A stretch of DNA of 64,000 nucleotides, from the NCBI RefSeq assembly GCF_014205175.1, contig NZ_JACHNA010000001.1, positions 124,001-188,000 of the forward strand, read 5' to 3'. The notes beneath the pieces were generated by a model, which worked only from the letters and a program-made list of their open reading frames with translations, had not been told where the DNA came from and did no database searches. Below are positions 56,700 through 64,000 of the stretch, piece by piece; the first letter of the stretch is position 1; each line of letters starts with the position of its first letter. Source of the DNA: Micrococcus cohnii. GTDB taxonomy: Bacteria > Actinomycetota > Actinomycetes > Actinomycetales > Micrococcaceae. Position numbers and translations under genes: made by a program.

Positions 56700-59600
56700 G
56701 CCGCGCGAAGACCGAGGTCGCCGACGCTGACGTCCGGGAGTCCGCCCCGACGCTCGCTGGTCTGCTGCCCCTGCTCGCGCAGGATCCCGCGCTGCGGGCC
56801 GCGAGCGATTCGGCCGCCCGAGCCGGCGCTCGGACCCCGGACCTCGAGATCGCCCTGCCCGACGGCGCTCGGGCGCCGCTGCTGGCTCTGCTGGGGCAGG
56901 CTGCCGCCGAGTCCCCCGATGGACCGGGCGTGGTGTTGGCCGTGACGGCGACGACTCGTGAGGCCGAGGACGTGGCGACCGATCTGAGTGCGTGGACCGA
57001 TCCGGACACGGTCGCCCTGTTCCCGTCGTGGGAGACGCTGCCGCACGAGCGACTCTCCCCGCGCTCGGACACGGTCGGCGCGCGCCTGGAGGTGCTGCGC
57101 CGCCTGACCCACCCCGGCGAACACGACCGGGCCGGTCTGCGCGTGGTCGTCGCGCCCGTGCGCTCGGTGCTGCAGCCGCTCGTCGCCGGGCTGGGCGATC
57201 TGGAGCCGGTGAGTCTGCGCGTCGGTGAGGAGCGCGACTTCGACGGCGTGGTCGAGGCGCTCGCCGCGGCGGCCTATGCGCGCGTGGACATGGTCACCAA
57301 GCGCGGCGAGTTCGCGGTGCGCGGCGGCCTGATCGACGTGTTCGCCCCGACGGCGGACCACCCGGTGCGGATCGAGTTCTTCGGCGACGAGGTCGAGCAG
57401 ATGCGCTGGTTCGCGATCGCGGACCAGCGGTCCCTCGAGGACACCTCGGCCGACGGCACGGGGCACCCCGAGTCGCTCGTGGCGCCGCCGTGCCGCGAGC
57501 TGCTGATCGACGAGGCCGTGCGTGAGCGCGCTCGCCGACTCGTCCCACAGATGCCCGCGGCCGCCGACATGCTCGACCGCATCGCCGAGGGCGTGGCGGT
57601 GGAGGGCATGGAGTCGCTCTCGCCGCTGCTGGCCGAGTCCATGACCTCGCTGGTCGAGCTGTTGCCGGCCGGCTCTCTCACGCTGCTCGTCGAGCCCGAG
57701 CGCATCCGCGGCCGCGCCGACGACCTGCTCGCGACCAATGAGGAGTTCCTGCAGGCCGCGTGGGCCGGTGCCGCCCACGGAGCACAGGCGCCCGTGGACG
57801 TCGGCGGCGCCGAGGCCCGGGCGGACGTCGATGACCAGGCCGCGGCCGGCGGGTTCCTGACGACCGCGCAGCTGCGCGAACAGGTGCTCGAGGCCGGCCA
57901 GGGCTTCTGGTCGACGACCTCGCTGCACTCCGCCGACACGGGCGACGAGGCCGATGGGGCGGAGCTGGCAGAGGCGGACGCGTTGCGCTCACAGCTCTCG
58001 GCGCCTATGAGCTTCGGCGGCGACATGTCCGCGTTCGTGGCCCGGATCCGTGCCCGTCTCGACGACGGCTGGCGCGCCCTCGTGCTCACTGACGGTCCGG
58101 GGTCCGCCCGGCGTCTGGCCGAGCTGTTCTCCGAGGAGGGCGTCACCGCAGCCACCTTCTCCGGTGCTGCCCCGGCCGATCCTCCCGCCGGTCAGGTCGG
58201 CCTCGGCGCGGCTGCTCTCGGCACGGGCTTCGTGCTGCCCGAGGCCAGGCTCGTCGTCGTCACCGAGCAGGACGTGTTCGGACGGCACCGCACCGTCGGC
58301 ACGCGCGCCTCCGGCGGCAAGCTCGCCCGTCGCAAGCGCAACGCCGTCGATCCGCTCACGCTGGCTCCGGGCGACTACGTCGTGCACAGCCAGCACGGGA
58401 TCGCCCGGTTCGTGGAGCTGCAGCGCCGGAAGGTGTCCGGCTCCCGCGCGTCGAGCGCCGCCGGCGAGGAGAGCTACCGCGAGTACCTCGTGCTCGAATA
58501 CGCCTCGTCGAAGCGTGGCGCCCCCGGGGACCGCCTGTTCGTGCCGACCGAGCAGCTGGACATGGTGTCCCAGTACGTCGGCGGTGAGACCCCGACGTTG
58601 TCGAAGATGGGCGGCTCGGACTGGGCGCAGACCAAGTCGAAGGCCAAACGCGCCACCCGGCAGATCGCCGGCGAGCTGATTCGGCTCTACTCGGCGCGCA
58701 TGGCCTCCCGGGGTCACTCCTACGGGCCGGACACCCCGTGGCAGAAGGAGCTCGAAGAGGCGTTTCCGTTCATCGAGACGCCCGACCAGCTCACGACCAT
58801 CGACGAGGTCAAGAAGGACATGGAGTCCGAGGTCCCGATGGACCGTCTCGTCTCCGGTGACGTCGGCTTCGGCAAGACCGAGGTGGCCGTGCGCGCCGCG
58901 TTTAAGGCCGTGCAGGACGGCAAGCAGGTCGCCGTGCTGGTGCCGACGACCCTGCTGTCGCGCCAGCACCACCAGACCTTCGCCGACCGGTTTGCCGGCT
59001 TCCCGGTGCGGGTCGGGGCCCTGTCACGGTTCCAGACGGCCCACGAGTCGAAGGACGTGCTGAACGATCTGGCCTCGGGCGACCTGGACGTCGTGGTCGG
59101 CACGCACCGGCTGCTCTCGGACCAGGTGCAGTTCAAGGACCTCGGGCTCGTGATCGTCGATGAGGAGCAGCGCTTCGGTGTCGAGCACAAGGAGGCGCTG
59201 AAGAAGATGCGCACCAACGTGGACGTGCTGTCGATGTCCGCGACGCCGATCCCGCGCACCCTCGAGATGTCCATGACGGGCATCCGTGAGACCTCCACCC
59301 TGGCGACCGCACCCGAGGAACGGCATCCCGTGCTCACCTCGGTCGGCCCGTACACCGACCAGCAGGCCGTCGCCGCGATTCGGCGCGAGCTGATGCGCGA
59401 GGGGCAGGTGTTCTACGTCCACAATCGGGTCACGAGCATCGACGCGGTCGCCAAACGCATCGCCGAGCTCGTCCCCGAGGCACGCATCGCGGTCGCCCAC
59501 GGCAAAATGGGTGAGGCCCGGCTTGAGCAGATCATGGTGGACTTCTGGGAGAAGAAGTTCGACGTGCTCGTCTCCACCACGATCATCGAGACGGGCTTGG

Positions 59601-60427
59601 ACATCGCCAACGCCAACACCCTGATCGTCGAGGACGCCCACCGGTACGGCCTGTCCCAGCTGCACCAGCTGCGTGGGCGCGTGGGCCGTGGCCGCGAGCG
59701 GGCCTACGCCTACTTCCTGTATGATCCGCTCAAGCCGCTGGGCGAGGTGGCGCTCGAGCGCCTGAAGGCGGTCGCGACGCACAACGAGCTCGGGGCGGGC
59801 ATGCAGCTGGCCATGAAGGACCTCGAGATCCGCGGTGCGGGCAATCTGCTCGGCGGCGAACAGTCCGGGCACATCGCCGGGGTCGGGTTCGATCTGTATC
59901 TGCGGATGGTCGGCGAGGCCGTCGCGGATTTCAAGGGCGAGCAGGATGCCGCACCGGCCGAGGTGAAGGTCGAGCTGCCCGTCAACGCGCATCTGCCGCA
60001 CGACTACGTGCCGGGGGAACGCCTGCGCCTGGAGATGTACCGGAATCTCGCCGCGGCCCACGACGACGAGGCAGTCGACGCCGTCGTCGAGGAGCTCAAG
60101 GACCGTTACGGCGAGCCGCCGGCGCCCGTCGAGGCGCTGATCGCCGTCGCGCGGTTCCGCAACCGGGCGCGGGCGGCCGGCGTCACCGAGGTCATGCTCA
60201 TGGGATCGAACGTGAAGTTCGGCCCCGTCGAGGATCTGCCGGAGTCGCGCCGTCTTCGGCTGCAGCGAATGTACAAGGGCGCGACGATCAAGCCGGCCCT
60301 GAACGCCGTGATGATCCCGAGGCCGAAGACCAAGCCGGTCGGCGGCACGGACCTGACCGACGCGCCGCTGCTCGAATGGGCGGACCAGGTGATCGCCGCA
60401 GTGTTCAGCCCCGTCGAGCAGGACTGA
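56696..60427 (+). CDS. mfd: Transcription-repair coupling factor
   Basis: Mfd removes RNA polymerase stalled at DNA lesions and recruits UvrA. The 1243-residue protein has the N-terminal UvrB-like modules (about 30-350), the RNA-polymerase-interacting domain (GDYVVHSQHGIARFVELQ near 560), and the RecG-like translocase. The translocase has Walker A DVGFGKTEVAV near 722, Walker B IVDEEQRFG near 818, and motif VI around LHQLRGRVGRGRERAYAY. A C-terminal domain follows from about 1070. The start is a GTG overlapping the previous stop (GTGA), and the end overlaps the convergent acyltransferase gene by 23 bp. In mycobacteria mfd precedes mazG, but here the two are about 56 kb apart. Confidence 0.97.
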   Translation: MSRAKTEVADADVRESAPTLAGLLPLLAQDPALRAASDSAARAGARTPDLEIALPDGARAPLLALLGQAAAESPDGPGVVLAVTATTREAEDVATDLSAWTDPDTVALFPSWETLPHERLSPRSDTVGARLEVLRRLTHPGEHDRAGLRVVVAPVRSVLQPLVAGLGDLEPVSLRVGEERDFDGVVEALAAAAYARVDMVTKRGEFAVRGGLIDVFAPTADHPVRIEFFGDEVEQMRWFAIADQRSLEDTSADGTGHPESLVAPPCRELLIDEAVRERARRLVPQMPAAADMLDRIAEGVAVEGMESLSPLLAESMTSLVELLPAGSLTLLVEPERIRGRADDLLATNEEFLQAAWAGAAHGAQAPVDVGGAEARADVDDQAAAGGFLTTAQLREQVLEAGQGFWSTTSLHSADTGDEADGAELAEADALRSQLSAPMSFGGDMSAFVARIRARLDDGWRALVLTDGPGSARRLAELFSEEGVTAATFSGAAPADPPAGQVGLGAAALGTGFVLPEARLVVVTEQDVFGRHRTVGTRASGGKLARRKRNAVDPLTLAPGDYVVHSQHGIARFVELQRRKVSGSRASSAAGEESYREYLVLEYASSKRGAPGDRLFVPTEQLDMVSQYVGGETPTLSKMGGSDWAQTKSKAKRATRQIAGELIRLYSARMASRGHSYGPDTPWQKELEEAFPFIETPDQLTTIDEVKKDMESEVPMDRLVSGDVGFGKTEVAVRAAFKAVQDGKQVAVLVPTTLLSRQHHQTFADRFAGFPVRVGALSRFQTAHESKDVLNDLASGDLDVVVGTHRLLSDQVQFKDLGLVIVDEEQRFGVEHKEALKKMRTNVDVLSMSATPIPRTLEMSMTGIRETSTLATAPEERHPVLTSVGPYTDQQAVAAIRRELMREGQVFYVHNRVTSIDAVAKRIAELVPEARIAVAHGKMGEARLEQIMVDFWEKKFDVLVSTTIIETGLDIANANTLIVEDAHRYGLSQLHQLRGRVGRGRERAYAYFLYDPLKPLGEVALERLKAVATHNELGAGMQLAMKDLEIRGAGNLLGGEQSGHIAGVGFDLYLRMVGEAVADFKGEQDAAPAEVKVELPVNAHLPHDYVPGERLRLEMYRNLAAAHDDEAVDAVVEELKDRYGEPPAPVEALIAVARFRNRARAAGVTEVMLMGSNVKFGPVEDLPESRRLRLQRMYKGATIKPALNAVMIPRPKTKPVGGTDLTDAPLLEWADQVIAAVFSPVEQD

Positions 60428-61448
60428 CCGGCGCGCCGAACTGACGCGGCACTCCCGTCAACAGCTGCGAGGCCGGCGTGGACAGCAGAGCCACGCCCAC
60501 GGCCCAGCTGACGCCCAGAGCGATCAGGAAGCGGGCGAGCGGCTCATGGTCGCCGGCGTTCATCAGTTCCATCAGCACGTAGCCGTGAACCAGGACGACG
60601 ACGGTGCCGGTGCGCACCAGGGCGGAGACGACGGCACGGATCGCCCGGCCGGCGCCGGTCCGGACCGCCAGCCAGGTCAGCGCCGCGTTGACCGTCGAGC
60701 CGAAGATCAGGACCATGCCGCACGCGATGAGGACCCCGATCAGCGGGGTGAGCACGGGCGTGCCGAAGCCGCCGTATTTGATCGTGTGCGGCTCCAGCCC
60801 GCCCGCGACGGCGCCCAGACCCGCGGTGACCGCGGCGGCGCCGAGCAGGAAACGCAGCGTCAGGCTGGAGGGGATGCGCGGCTCCACGCGGCGGCGGAAC
60901 AGCTCGCCGCAGAGCACGAAGAACAAGCAGGGGAACGCCAGGCCGACACTCAGCGGCGTCCGGGCGATCGCCGAGTCCGGGACGAGCCAGGAGAATGCCA
61001 GGCCACCGGCCGCCACGAGCCAGGCCACCGGCCACGGGGCCCGCTCGAGCCCGCGTGCCAGCAGGGCCGTGAAGAACAGTACGGAGATGAACCAGAACGC
61101 CCACCAGGGCGGGTCCTGGTCGACGCCGCCGTACCAGCCGGTACGGAGCATCTCGCCCAGGGTCTCGGCGTCGCCGCCGGCGAAGCGCACGGCGGCGACG
61201 GACATGAGCACGGCCCAGACCAGGTACGGGATCCCGAGGGAGCGCCAGCGCGAGCCCAGGTCGGCGCGGAACGAGCGTCCGCGGGTCCAGAAGTAGCCGG
61301 TCAGGAAGAAGAACAGCGGCATCCGCCAGATCTCAAGATAGGCGGAGACCGTCAGGGCCTCGAGGTAGGCGTGGCCCAGGACCACGGCGGCGACCGAGAA
61401 CAGACGAAGGACGTCCACCCCGATGTTGCGGGGGAACGTCCTTGCCAT
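60405..61448 (-). CDS. Acyltransferase 3 family membrane protein
   Basis: The 347-residue protein has about ten membrane helices. The family signature opens it: GVDVLRLFSVAAVVLGHA with the catalytic-type His near residue 26, followed by RMPLFFFLTGYFWTRGR. Members O-acetylate surface sugars, lipids or peptidoglycan; the acceptor is unknown. No SGNH domain follows. Its 3' end overlaps mfd by 23 bp. No clear Shine-Dalgarno precedes the ATG at 61448. Confidence 0.87.
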   Translation of the reverse strand: MARTFPRNIGVDVLRLFSVAAVVLGHAYLEALTVSAYLEIWRMPLFFFLTGYFWTRGRSFRADLGSRWRSLGIPYLVWAVLMSVAAVRFAGGDAETLGEMLRTGWYGGVDQDPPWWAFWFISVLFFTALLARGLERAPWPVAWLVAAGGLAFSWLVPDSAIARTPLSVGLAFPCLFFVLCGELFRRRVEPRIPSSLTLRFLLGAAAVTAGLGAVAGGLEPHTIKYGGFGTPVLTPLIGVLIACGMVLIFGSTVNAALTWLAVRTGAGRAIRAVVSALVRTGTVVVLVHGYVLMELMNAGDHEPLARFLIALGVSWAVGVALLSTPASQLLTGVPRQFGAPVSPARRG

Positions 61449-61468
61449 GCGAGGGTGTCAGTCGCCTC

Positions 61469-61506
61469 AGCCGGAGCGAGCCGCCACGGTCGTGGCGGCA
61501 CCGGCT
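61469..61506 (-). terminator. Hairpin between the small membrane protein and acyltransferase genes
   Basis: An 8-bp stem GCCGCCAC/GTGGCGGC with a tetraloop, extended by 6 bp beyond an internal loop, lies just after the small membrane protein stop. Confidence 0.5.
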
Positions 61507-61509
61507 GGC

Positions 61510-61782
61510 TCAGTGCCCGTGGCGCTCGGCCTCGGCGTGCGGAGTGTGCACGACCACCGGGTCGACCGAGTCGCTGCCGCCCAGGATCTGCTTGGGGATC
61601 ATGAACGCCACGACCGACAGGGCCAGAGCGATGAGGCCCGGGACCCAGGCCGAGTCCAGGGACCAGAAGCTCATGGCGTACAGCGAGCCGAGGAAGCACA
61701 CGAACGCGACGGCGAAGGCGATCAGGCTGCCGAAGACGCCGCCGGCGTTCGAATGAGAAATGGGCTTGCCGTTGCGGATCAC
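61510..61782 (-). CDS. Small two-helix membrane protein
   Basis: The 90-residue protein has two membrane helices at about 15-38 and 46-62, separated by a short loop with aromatic residues (YAMSFWSLDSAW), and a His/Ala/Glu tail. The start is a GTG at 61782 with AGGAG 8 nt upstream. It follows the mutase-DeoC frame by 33 nt on the same strand and is probably in that operon. Not recognised beyond a general actinobacterial small membrane protein. Confidence 0.72.
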   Translation of the reverse strand: MIRNGKPISHSNAGGVFGSLIAFAVAFVCFLGSLYAMSFWSLDSAWVPGLIALALSVVAFMIPKQILGGSDSVDPVVVHTPHAEAERHGH

Positions 61783-61815
61783 GTCGATGCTCCTTGGTGC
61801 GTGAAGACTGAGTGC

Positions 61816-64000
61816 TCAGGACAGGATATCAACACTGGCGCTCGCCCCGATCCGCGTGGCGCCGGCGTCGATCAGGGCGAGGGCATCCTCGCGGGTGCGC
61901 ACACCGCCGGAGGCCTTCACCCCGATCGAGGCGCCCACGGTGCGGCGCATCAGCGCGACGTGATCGACGCGCGCGCCGGCGGAGCTGAACCCGGTGGACG
62001 TCTTCACGTAGTCGGCACCGGCGGCCACGGCGGCCTGGCACGCCAGGACGATCTGGTCGTCGTTCAGCAGGCAGGTCTCCAGGATCACCTTCAGCAGCCC
62101 GGCGCCGCCGGGGGCGTCCGCGGCGTGCACCTGCTCGGCCACCGCCCGCACGTCCTCCTCGAGCCGTTCGCGGTCGCCCGCGCGGGCCGCCGCGACATCG
62201 ATGACCATGTCGATCTCCCGAGCCCCGTCGGCGAGCGCCCGGTGCGCTTCGTAGGCCTTGGTCGCGGTCGTGGTCGCGCCCAGCGGGAACCCGACGACGG
62301 TGCACACGAGGACCGGGGAGCCGGCGAGCGCCGCGGCCGCGTCGGCGACCCATCGGGGGTTCACGCACACGGAGGCGGTGCCCAGGCGGCGGGCCTCGTC
62401 GGTCAGGCGGGTGATGTCCTCGGCGGAGGTCTCCGGCTTCAGGGCGGTGTGGTCGATCATGCGGGCCAGCTCGGCGGTGTCGATCATGCGGCCCACCGTA
62501 TCGGTCGGTCCGGGGCCGTCGGAGCCGGGCGCGGCGGTGGCGAGGCGGCACGCGTGCCGGTCATCGCCGCGGTCCAGCAGAGCGTCCACCTCGGTGCTCA
62601 GGCGTGCGAGTCGGGCGTGAGCGGCCCGGGAGTGCTCTGCCGGGACTTCGAGGTAGCCCTTGAGCTTGGGTTCGGTGCCCGAGGGGCGCACGATCAGCCG
62701 TGTGCCGTCCTCCGCCGCGTACAGCAGGCCCTGCGTCGGCGGGAGGGCATCGGCGTCCGACGCCCCCGAGCCTTCGCTGTCCGGTGCCGCGAGGTCACGC
62801 CGTGTCGTGACGGGGCTGCCGTCCAGGTGGGTCGGGGGGTGCTCACGCAGTCGGCGCAGGGCACGCTCTCGAGTGGCGGGGTCGCTCGTGCGCACCGACA
62901 CCTGAGCTGTGGCGACGGCACCGTGCTCGGCGTCGAGGCGCGCGAGCTCCGACTCGACGGTGCGGCCCCCGGTCGCCAGGCCCGCGACGAGTTCGGCGGC
63001 CAGCAGTGCAGCGGTGAGCCCGTCCTTGTCGCGGACCAGGTTCGGGGCGACGCAGTAGCCGAGGGCTTCCTCGTAGCCGTACCCGAGGCGCGGGGCGCGA
63101 GCGATCCACTTGAAGCCGGTGAGGGTCACGTGGTGTTCCACCCCGGCGGCTCGGGCCAGGTGGCCGAGCCGGGTGGAGGAGACGAGCGAGGTGGCCGTGC
63201 TGCGGCCCATCGCCTGCAGCCGTGGCATCAGGTGCGCGCCGAGCAGCACGCCGATCTCGTCTCCGGTGAGCAGCCGCCAGCCGCCGGGCGTGTCGGGGGA
63301 GGGCACGGCCAGGGCGAGTCGGTCGGCGTCGGGATCGTTGGCGACGACCAGGTCGGCCTGACGACGCCGTGCCTCGTCGAGGGCGAGGTCCAGCGCGCCG
63401 GGCTCCTCGGGATTGGGGAACGTCAGGGTCGGGAAGTCGGGGTCCGGTTCGGCCTGTGCCTCGACCACGTGCAGGTCGCCGAACCCTGCCTCGGCGAACA
63501 GCCCGGGCAGGATGGCACCGCCCACGCCGTGCAGCGGCGTGTAGACGATCCGCAGTCCGCGGTCGGGGCCGCCGGAGGGTCCGGACACGGTGTCGAGCAC
63601 ACCGAGCGCGGCCTCTCGGTACGCGTCGATCAGGTCCTCGCCCGCCACGTCCCAGCCGTCCTCGGACATCGGGATGTCCTTCGGCCAGGCCTCGTGGTCG
63701 ATGCGGGCGGCGATCTGCTCGTCGAACGGGGCGACGATCTGCGCACCGCGGCCGGGCTCGTCGGTCATCCGTCCGCCCGCGTAGACCTTGAGACCGTTGT
63801 CCTGCGGCGGATTGTGGGACGCCGTGACCATAACGCCGGCATCCGCGTTCAGATGGCGCACGAGGAACGCCAGCACGGGGGTGGGCAGCGGCCGGGGCAG
63901 CACCGTGACGTGCGCGCCGGCGGCCAGCAGCACGCCGGCCACGTCGCGGGCGAACGCCGCGGAGCCGTGACGGGCGTCGTGGCCGACCACGACCCCGGCC
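61816..64000 (-). CDS. deoC: Phosphosugar mutase (PMM/PGM/phosphopentomutase type) fused in frame to deoxyribose-phosphate aldolase; N-terminus beyond the right edge
   Basis: One open frame of about 728 residues enters from the right edge. The first part is an alpha-D-phosphohexomutase: catalytic Ser in VMVTASHNPPQDNG, metal loop NDPDADRLA, sugar loop GYEEALGY and phosphate loop VRPSGTEPKLKGYLEV. After a linker of about 27 residues, the last 223 residues (from 62487) are a complete DeoC, with ELARMIDHTALKPETS, VVGFPLG and the Schiff-base Lys in DYVKTSTGF. Phosphopentomutase and DeoC catalyse consecutive steps from deoxyribose 1-phosphate to acetaldehyde and glyceraldehyde 3-phosphate, so fusion makes metabolic sense. 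DeoC may also be made separately from a leaderless start at 62487. The first 60-80 mutase residues are missing. Confidence 0.88.
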   Translation of the reverse strand, partial: AGVVVGHDARHGSAAFARDVAGVLLAAGAHVTVLPRPLPTPVLAFLVRHLNADAGVMVTASHNPPQDNGLKVYAGGRMTDEPGRGAQIVAPFDEQIAARIDHEAWPKDIPMSEDGWDVAGEDLIDAYREAALGVLDTVSGPSGGPDRGLRIVYTPLHGVGGAILPGLFAEAGFGDLHVVEAQAEPDPDFPTLTFPNPEEPGALDLALDEARRRQADLVVANDPDADRLALAVPSPDTPGGWRLLTGDEIGVLLGAHLMPRLQAMGRSTATSLVSSTRLGHLARAAGVEHHVTLTGFKWIARAPRLGYGYEEALGYCVAPNLVRDKDGLTAALLAAELVAGLATGGRTVESELARLDAEHGAVATAQVSVRTSDPATRERALRRLREHPPTHLDGSPVTTRRDLAAPDSEGSGASDADALPPTQGLLYAAEDGTRLIVRPSGTEPKLKGYLEVPAEHSRAAHARLARLSTEVDALLDRGDDRHACRLATAAPGSDGPGPTDTVGRMIDTAELARMIDHTALKPETSAEDITRLTDEARRLGTASVCVNPRWVADAAAALAGSPVLVCTVVGFPLGATTTATKAYEAHRALADGAREIDMVIDVAAARAGDRERLEEDVRAVAEQVHAADAPGGAGLLKVILETCLLNDDQIVLACQAAVAAGADYVKTSTGFSSAGARVDHVALMRRTVGASIGVKASGGVRTREDALALIDAGATRIGASASVDILS
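62495..62500 (-). promoter_or_regulatory. Possible internal leaderless-type -10 (TACGGT) at the DeoC start
   Basis: TACGGT on the minus strand lies exactly 7 nt before the ATG at 62487, inside the mutase-DeoC linker. The geometry matches the other leaderless starts in this window and would allow separate DeoC synthesis. Confidence 0.35.

Overview
The window is a dense, very GC-rich (about 70% or more by eye) stretch of an actinobacterial chromosome, mostly core genes. Mycothiol conjugate amidase (mca), WhiB, GlpX as fructose bisphosphatase, a PIN-PhoH protein, DUF3499, DUF4307, DUF501 and DUF2505 place it in Actinobacteria. The compact layout, the manA/LCP/purE/purK/GtrA block and the Tat signal style suggest Micrococcaceae, possibly Micrococcus. 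The family call is an inference and the genus is a guess. I see no insertion sequence, prophage, integrase or CRISPR array.

Layout. 1-6.4 kb: mazG, eno, a FtsB/DivIC protein, a DUF501-Ppx/GppA fusion and a type II NADH dehydrogenase, followed by tRNA-Leu(UAA). 6.8-11.5 kb: Bax-inhibitor-1 protein, aldose epimerase, AI-2E transporter and threonine dehydratase. 11.5-19.2 kb: GPP34 protein, greA, DUF4307, then an mca / small membrane protein / hemolysin III / short-chain cis-prenyltransferase block like Rv1082-Rv1086 of mycobacteria, a rhomboid protease and PIN-PhoH. 19.3-21.9 kb: the only clearly accessory segment, two Tat-exported proteins of unknown function flanking an orphan prepilin peptidase, with a long non-coding region that may encode a small RNA. 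22-33 kb: fumC, carbonic anhydrase, DUF4245, glpX, manA, LCP ligase, purE, purK, GtrA, a TIGR03089 protein and a WhiB2-type regulator. 33-40 kb: a degenerate zincin, DUF3499, ahcY, a DUF1461 membrane protein, fadD and protein O-mannosyltransferase. 40-54 kb: rsmI, aldehyde dehydrogenase, tatD, ksgA, ispE, ABC-F, tRNA-Gln, glmU, prs, lepB, an HPr-kinase-like/PqqD protein, rplY and pth. 54-64 kb: a low-molecular-weight phosphatase, DUF2505, a MauE-thioredoxin protein, mfd, an acyltransferase, a small membrane protein and a phosphosugar mutase-DeoC fusion running off the right edge.

How it works together. Much of the window supplies cell-envelope precursors (glmU, manA, ispE, short-chain prenyltransferase, LCP ligase, O-mannosyltransferase, GtrA, acyltransferase) and nucleotides (prs, purE, purK, mazG, mutase-DeoC). 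Translation and RNA quality genes (ksgA, rsmI, rplY, pth, greA, mfd, PhoH) are interspersed.

The most striking regulatory pattern is a repeated TANNNT -10 hexamer placed 6-8 nt before an ATG or GTG with no Shine-Dalgarno sequence, which predicts many leaderless mRNAs. The best leads for something new are the mutase-DeoC fusion with such a promoter embedded at the DeoC start, the DUF501-Ppx fusion, the stand-alone HPrK-like/PqqD fusion, and the Tat / prepilin-peptidase island with its putative RNA.
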